Positions 58,380-64,000 of a DNA stretch of 64,000 bases are shown piece after piece. Source of the stretch: Pegoplata infirma (Eukaryota; Arthropoda; Insecta; Diptera; Anthomyiidae); the NCBI GenBank assembly GCA_963921195.1, contig OY992537.1, forward strand, positions 79,386,426-79,450,425, given 5' to 3'. Made by a program: the position numbers and the translations under genes. The notes under the pieces were generated by a model, which did not search any database, was not told the origin of the DNA, and saw only the letters and a list, made by a program, of their open reading frames with translations. Position 1 is the first letter of the stretch, and each line of letters opens with the position of its first letter.

Positions 58380-59300
58380 CTTTTTTGGCAGTATTGACTT
58401 TTAGACAGTTTTTAACATTTTTGTACTCGGAAACCGTAAGTCGTACAAAAAAATTTATAAAAACAATATTGTAGATAAAATTGTGAAGATTTAAGATTAA
58501 AAAAAAAAAAAATTAAATTTTCAACAAAAAATTTTGAAAACAATATTTGAATATTCTTTTTTCCTGAGAAGGACACCATGGATTTCCAAAAGCAGAATTT
58601 TGTTTTCAAGTTTAGGAGGCCCTTTTAACGCTGTAAAAATTTCAAATAGGTGGTTTTTCGTATTGTTGAGCAATAAATTTTCAAAGCAAAATATTTGATT
58701 TTTTTTTCAAAATTTTGGTAAAAAATCATATAGTTGGCTCTAGACAGTTTTTAGTTGTACGAAAAAAATTTCCGTGACAATATTGTCGATAAAATTTTGG
58801 AGATTTTAAATTTAGAAACAAAAAAAAATTCCAAAAAAATTTAATAAAATTTTTTTAAAACAATATTGGAACGTCCTTTTACCCTATCAAGGACACCATG
58901 GATTTCCAAATCCAAAATTTTTTATTAAAGTTAAGAATGTCTTTTGAACGTTGTTAAAATTTCAGAAAGGTGTTTTTTTGTGTTGTCGAGCAAAAACTTT
59001 TTAAAATTTGCGATAAATCTAAATTTTTGATTTTTTGTCAAAATTTTTTTAAAAAATAAAATATTTGGCGGTCTAACAAACTATAAAAATTAATTGCTCA
59101 ACAATACGAAAAAACACCTCTCTGAAAATTTAACAGCGTTAAAAAAAAGATTCTACGTTTTAATAAAAAAATTTTGATTTTGGAAATCCATTGTGTCCTT
59201 CCCAGCAAAAAAGGACATACAAAAACTATACAAAAATGTAAATTTTTGAGGTTGTGGTGCATTCCGTTTTAATGTGATAAATATTTAATCAGGGCAACTC
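58380..59300. repeat. direct and inverted repeat cluster
   Basis: AAGGACACCATGGATTTCCAAA occurs at about 58567 and 58888 within two direct units of roughly 320 bp. An inverted third copy (GGAAATCCATTGTGTCCTTCC) is at about 59178. The following GTGGTGCATTCCGTTTTAATG (to 59305) also occurs at 35665-35715 inside a hAT MITE. Non-coding. Confidence 0.65.
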
Positions 59301-59639
59301 GCCACAAATTTGACCATTTTTCCAATATTTAACCACGCCTCCTAAGCCCAGTTTTTCAAAATTTGAAAAACCAAAAACGCAATTTTCTTAGTTCCAAACA
59401 ACCTATTCAGAAATTTACGGTACGCATGTTTTTCTGTAGCGGGACATTTCGTGTGGATTGCCTCATATGTATCGCTCATTTTCTTTTATAGTGTCATAAC
59501 TCAAAAAACCTGATTTTAAGTTTATGATACTGAATTATTCGTTATATCGTGCTTTATGTTGTGTCAAAAATTCGTATTAACATCTTTTAAACTCACCGTT
59601 TGAGAAGACAACACGCCATTATTACATTTTCTACTTAAA
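59301..59639. other. unassigned DNA
   Basis: A TATAGTGTCATAAC-type segment near 59490 pairs loosely with GTTATGACACTATA at about 62552, hinting at ends of a larger inverted structure spanning the M-family copies. Confidence 0.35.
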
Positions 59640-60120
59640 AAAAAAAACTTGTCAAATTACTATATAAAGTCTCGTAATCCAATTTTACCAAAAAAAATCT
59701 AGTAAAATCACGAGATTTGCTTGTAAATTTTTTCGCGCCAAAAAAGTTTTTTAATTCACAATTTTATTGGTAAATAGCTTGTTAAACTGCAAAAAAGCTC
59801 GTAATTTTTAAACTCAAAAAAAAAAATATTGTAAAACTAGCAAAAAAAATGGTTAAAATTAGCAAAAAAAACTGTAGTTTTGGACGTTGCAAAAATTTTG
59901 GTAATATTAGCAAAACCATTTTGCTAATCAAAAAATTAGGAAAAACATGGTAAAATTACAAGAATACCATTTTATTTTTGTAAAAAATCAACCTTGTAAA
60001 ATTATCAAAAAATATTGTAAAATTACAAAAAAAAATGGTAAAATTGAAAAAGCTAAAAAAATTGTAATTTGGTAAAAAAAACAGTTTTATTTTGTAATTT
60101 TTTTTTTCTCTGATTAGTAG
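59640..60120 (+). repeat. M-family AT-rich repeat, copy 5
   Basis: ACTTGTCAAATTACTATATA, TTTTATTGGTAAATAGCTTG, then many TGGTAAAATTAGCAAAAA phrases. It leads into the segment with the histone H1-like fragments. Confidence 0.5.
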
Positions 60121-60160
60121 TTGATTTAAAAATTGGTGAATATACTAAAATTTTTTTTGG

Positions 60161-60325
60161 CTATTTTTGAGCACCACGTTCTTTAAATGCAGTAATAACA
60201 GCATCAACCATTACTTCAGTTGTTGATGGTTTTTTCGGCTTGATGGTGTCAGCATCTTCTTTTGCCTTCTTCTCGGCAGCTGTAGTTGCTGTCACTGGAC
60301 TTCCAACAGCATCAAAATCCAAAAT
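60161..60325 (-). pseudogene. histone H1-like N-terminal fragment, copy 1
   Basis: A minus-strand frame of 54 codons, without ATG, ending in a stop. It contains TAAEKKAKEDAD, KPKKPSTTE and MVDAVITAFKERGAQK. The KPKKP basic stretch, then (T)E-MVDA-I-KERG, is the boundary between the N-terminal tail and the start of the winged-helix domain of insect histone H1. The rest of the globular domain and the lysine-rich tail are missing. A T-rich tract replaces the start codon region. It lies in repeat DNA with a second copy 0.58 kb away. Identification rests on about 30 residues. Confidence 0.55.
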
Positions 60326-60739
60326 GATTTTTTTTTCACTTAAACACTTTAAACAAAAATTTTAAAGAACAACACTTCACTTTTTTTATTTTTTTTTGCG
60401 TCATTGTTTTTAGCTTAAGTAGAACAAATGAGAATTGCGTAGTAGTCCACACAAGAAATTTCTTACATTTTCACGTAAAATTTGTAAAAAATTAACAATT
60501 TTTTTTCGAATTTTTAATTTTTTTCACATGTATTTAAGAAAAAAATAAAAAAAAACTTTTGGATATTGAAGATTAGATATTTAAGTATGTGTTAAAATAA
60601 AAAAAATAATTTTTCAAAATTATAAACATTTTATTAACAATTTAGGTGCCAAATTTTAAAAAAATTTCATATAAAATTAGCAAAAAAAATGGTAAAATTA
60701 GCAAAAAAATATGGTAAAAAATACTAAAAATTGTGTAGC

Positions 60740-60890
60740 CTATTTTTGAGCGCCACGTTCTTTAAAGTTACTAATAGCATCATCAACCGTTATTCCAGTT
60801 GATGGATGGCTACTTTGCTATGGTATTGGCAGCATCATCTTTTGCCTTCTTCTCGACAGCTGGACTTTCAACAGCTCCAGAATCTGCAAT
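60740..60890 (-). pseudogene. histone H1-like N-terminal fragment, copy 2
   Basis: Read on the minus strand: ADSGAVESPAVEKKAKDDA, then an in-frame stop after NTIAK, then in another frame VDDAISNFKERGAQK and a stop. ATT stands where an ATG would be expected (M-ADSG). It ends at the same residue and same flanking TATTTTTGAGC as copy 1, so both derive from one truncated fragment amplified with its repeat. The frame break shows it is not functional. Confidence 0.55.
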
Positions 60891-61183
60891 GATTTTTTTT
60901 TCACACTGCAACATTTTAAACAATTTTTTTTTTCTTAAAACTAAGAAAAATAAAATAAAAAGTATTACCATTTCTTTAAGGAAAATACTAATATTTTTGC
61001 TAAAATTAAAGTAAAATAAAAAAAAAAACTAGCAAGAAAATATAGTAAAAGTACCAAAAAATTTTTGTATTCTACCAATAGTAAATTGTCAAAAAACTCT
61101 GTGAAAGTTAAGTTTTTACAATTTTTTTTGCTAAAGTTTGGTTGAAGTAAATTACAACACCTTTTACTAATATTTTGACTAAC

Positions 61184-62274
61184 CCGAGTAAAAATTTTTA
61201 TATGATGCAATATACAGTTGAACCTCGATTATCCGGCCCTCTATTAACCGGTGCCTCTATTAACCGGCATGCTGTGTGTTTGTTTTTTACCTCTATTATC
61301 CGTGCTTTACCTCTACTATCCGTGCAATTCATACATGTACGTACATACTGTATTTTTTGTAATTGTTTTTACCTCTATTAACCGTGCTTTACCTCTATTA
61401 TCCGTGCAATGTATTCACAAACATATACAAATGTAGAAAAATATATAACCTCTTTCAACCGTGTTTTTCGATTATCCGTGCTTAGTCCGGTCCCGTGCAA
61501 CCCGGATAATCGAGGTTCAACTGTATAATGATATATAACACAATATATAATTATACGCAATTTAATCCGAATAATGGTGGATGTTTTTGCATTAAAAAAG
61601 ATCAACTTGTATAAAATATGATTCGATTTCATCCGAGTTTTGACCAGATATTGCCATATTTCATTGGATCCAATTAGATCTAATTGCATAAAAACATAAA
61701 AAATCTTGGTGTGTTTTGGTTTGGGTGAGTTACACCACAGGTCAACGATACATTCACCAAACATATAATTTTCTAAAACAAAAAAAAAATGTTTGGGTAC
61801 GCTTCGAACCAGATAGGTGATATACATAACCCTAACAAGGAAATGTTTAGGAACATTTTAAAAGTTTCTTATACTTTGCTTAAAAAACTTAGAACATTTT
61901 TGCTTAATTGGAAACATTTATATATGGAACAGAATAAGCTATATATAATTTTATATTAAATTATACAGAAAAACAAATTTTGTATTGGCCCTAATATTAT
62001 TTTATATATTTATATCAACCGTATACCTTTTAATCCGAATCATGATTAAATTATATATTACAACATATGACTGCATTTAAAAAAATTAGAAAATACCTCA
62101 CGGGATGTATAATCATATATGATTTATTATGTTTGTATCAAGTTATATATTGTTTTATATGTTTATTTTTACTCGGGAATTTTGAAAATATCTCACGCGA
62201 TGTATAATCATATATGATTTATTATGTTTGCATCTGGTTATATATTGTTATATATGTTTATTTTTACTCGGGAA
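61184..62274. mobile_element. TIR element with CCCGAGTAAAAAT ends
   Basis: CCCGAGTAAAAATTTTTATA at the left and GTTTATTTTTACTCGGG at the right. The right terminal ~95 bp (GATGTATAATCATATATGAT to TTTTTACTCGGGA) is duplicated in tandem (about 62085-62177 and 62185-62273). It hosts a pogo-type MITE. Non-coding; superfamily unknown. Confidence 0.6.
61215..61523. mobile_element. pogo/Tigger-type MITE (309 bp)
   Basis: The terminal repeat CAGTTGAACCTCGATTATCC, with its inverse at the right end, is flanked by TA (61213-61214, 61524-61525). The interior repeats CTCTATTAACCG and CTCTATTATCCGTGC several times, so it is built from terminal-like units. The terminus and TA target fit the pogo/Tigger branch of Tc1/mariner. 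Confidence 0.8.
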
Positions 62275-62470
62275 GTTATTTTTTTGAGTGTACTAGGAAT
62301 TTTCGTAAAAAGCAGGTATCAAAAAATCTAGAAGAGTAACTAGAACTCCTTGTAAGTTTTTTCTTGTCAAAATATTGTAAATTTACAATCTCATTGATAA
62401 AGAGCTTTTAAAATTATAAAAAAGCTCGTGATTTTTCTTCTCATTTTAAAAGTTTTTTTTTGAGTGTACG
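62275..62470. repeat. M-family AT-rich repeat, end piece
   Basis: It contains CTAGGAATTTTCGTAAAAAG and AACTCCTTGTAAGTTTTTTC and ends TTTTTTTTTGAGTGTA, as at the end of other M copies. Confidence 0.5.
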
Positions 62471-62827
62471 TAATTGCCTTTTTCGATGCAAAACCAGTTT
62501 TAATTGTAAACTTTAAACGCATTTTCTGCAAAATCAAATATTTTGCGTTATGACACTATACAAGTAAATGATCGATATGTGGTTTATTTTTAATAATTTG
62601 GTTATTCAGTAAGAATGTACTGTCCAGTAGTGCATGCTTAGTACACAAAAACTTTAAATGCTTTAAAATAACCAACTTAATATACATGTAAAATATTTAG
62701 CACTTAACTAAAAAAACGTTGATGGTTTTGTTATATTAGTTCAACTCTCATTTGCTATTGGTTTTATCCCATTCCGATTCAGAAAGTTCGATTTTGTATC
62801 ACTGTGTTATAAAACAAATCTACGTAT
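62471..62827. other. unassigned DNA
   Basis: No gene recognised. GTTATGACACTATA at 62552 is the possible partner of 59490. Confidence 0.35.
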
Positions 62828-62835
62828 ATCACAGC

Positions 62836-63848
62836 CAGTGTTGCCAATTTAGCCATTTTCCGGCTAGATTTAGCTCATTTTGAACTCGTTTAGCCGGAGA
62901 AAAAGGCATTTATCTCTTAGCCGTTTTTTTTAGCTATTTTCGAAACTATTTTAGCAGTTTTTTAGCCATTTTTGAGTTTTCGGTTAAAAAGTAATTTTTA
63001 GTGTGTTTTTTATACTAAAATAGAGAATTTATTGGTTTTTAAGTTTGTACAGATCGATCACAGACTCTAATACTATTTGTTATAAGGGTTTAAGTTAAAA
63101 AATGTAGGAGAAAATTTAATTTCTAAAAATTATAGACATTTCTGGTATTCCCATACCGGTTTCAAACACTTTAGTTATGTGTTATAATCGGAAGGATTTT
63201 TAATGTTGGTTTGTTTTGTTAGTAGGTAATAGTTTTTTATATATTTGAAATTTTATTAAAACTAGTCTGGAATAAAGTCACGTATATTTTTGTCATATTC
63301 ATACCATAAACATTATACTAAATTTTAGACGATCTAGCGATGCCCGTCTCTCGGTCTTTTAAAAATACGCTAACGTTCAAAACTCAACTTGAAGACTGAT
63401 TGCTGAATCTTGGCATATATATTTTGGAATTCTTCTGGTCAGGTTTCAGCGAAAACGATCCCAAGGGTAAAAAGTTTCACCTCGAATTCACGTGTTGAAA
63501 AAAATTTTTAAGCCAAAATAAATAAAAAAGATTTTTTAATTAAATAAATTTTTTGTAGTCAAAATTTTTGTATATATTTTTATAAAAAATTTTAATATAA
63601 AATATTTAAGTCATTAAAAAAGTGTTTTGAACTCTCTTCATTTTATCTAAAATATGTCAAAACAGTAACAAAAGATCTCCTTATTTTAATATATGTATCA
63701 AAAACGGTACAAAATATGAATTTACATTATTTTTTCATAAAAAGTAAAATATATATTTTAGCCTTTTTTTAGCCATTTTTTAGCCGTTTTTTAGCCGTTT
63801 TTTCAAAACGATTTAGCCGTTTTTGATAACCAAGTTCTGGCAACACTG
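62836..63848. mobile_element. hAT-like MITE, CAGTGTTGCCA ends
   Basis: It starts CAGTGTTGCCAATTTAGCC and ends TTCTGGCAACACTG. The exact 8-bp duplication ATCACAGC is at 62828-62835 and 63849-63856. TTTAGCCGTTTTTTAGCC-type subterminal repeats flank an interior with part of repeat R (63080-63245) and a DINE-1-like fragment (63290-63480, GACGATCTAGCGATGCCCGT). Same family as 35086-36648. Confidence 0.9.
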
Positions 63849-63856
63849 ATCACAGC

Positions 63857-64000
63857 GTATGAGAAATAAATAATTCGGATATTTATCATACGCTGTGGTG
63901 TACGTTTTATAGACGATATAAAAATATCAGAATATATATGAAAGTATTTTTTTGAAAAAAATCCTAATTTTTAAAAATTAGTTAACCCATTATTTCACAT
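63857..64000. other. window edge, no feature
   Basis: AT-rich flank of the hAT MITE. Nothing recognised. Confidence 0.4.

Noticed and set aside
61378..61827. 149-codon frame on the minus strand
   Set aside because: Its end is translated pogo-type MITE terminus, and the rest has no known domain.

Overview
The window reads as transposon-packed, AT-rich nuclear DNA from a higher fly. The evidence is a family of DINE-1-like (Helitron-related) repeats with GTCC/GTCT microsatellite cores and a terminal GGAGGGTATA hairpin, an LOA-like LINE, and Transib, hAT, piggyBac, pogo and Harbinger-type elements. I see no intact host gene, tRNA, rRNA or CRISPR array. The only recognisable coding sequence is transposon-derived, apart from two short broken fragments resembling the N-terminus of histone H1. 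Species is not determinable by eye; a muscoid or calyptrate fly is my inference.

Layout. 0-9.9 kb: an inverted-repeat element, a hAT-like foldback element (2675-5333) containing a Transib-type MITE (4516-5326), dispersed repeats and GATGAAAAA low-complexity DNA. 9.9-13.2 kb: a minisatellite of about 38 bp split by a DINE-1-like element and a Harbinger-like foldback MITE. 15.6-23.5 kb: one DINE-1-like copy opened by a broken hAT transposon and by a long element (18363-23406), which carries two nearly identical, oppositely oriented Transib-family elements of 1776 bp, each with its own 5-bp target duplication. 23.8-27.4 kb: a TIR element holding a 2-kb minisatellite. 28.2-33.4 kb: a complete LOA-like LINE with both ORFs open and a 13-bp target duplication. 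34.7-36.8 kb: a piggyBac MITE inside a hAT MITE inside a third repeat. 38.6-45 kb: two further foldback elements. 46.5-52.6 kb: four nested levels, ending in a 5'-truncated LINE whose reading frame now begins in its host's inverted-repeat arm. 52.8-57.7 kb: DINE-1-like copies, one opened by another foldback element. 59.6-63.9 kb: repeats with the H1-like fragments, a pogo-type MITE and a hAT MITE.

Main points. Several target-site duplications can be read exactly, so many insertions and their order can be reconstructed. Long inverted-repeat (foldback) structures are unusually frequent. Two unrelated foldback elements sit at the same TA in two DINE-1-like copies. The LINE at 28-33 kb is the only element here that looks capable of being active. 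All family assignments are from pattern recognition without database searches.
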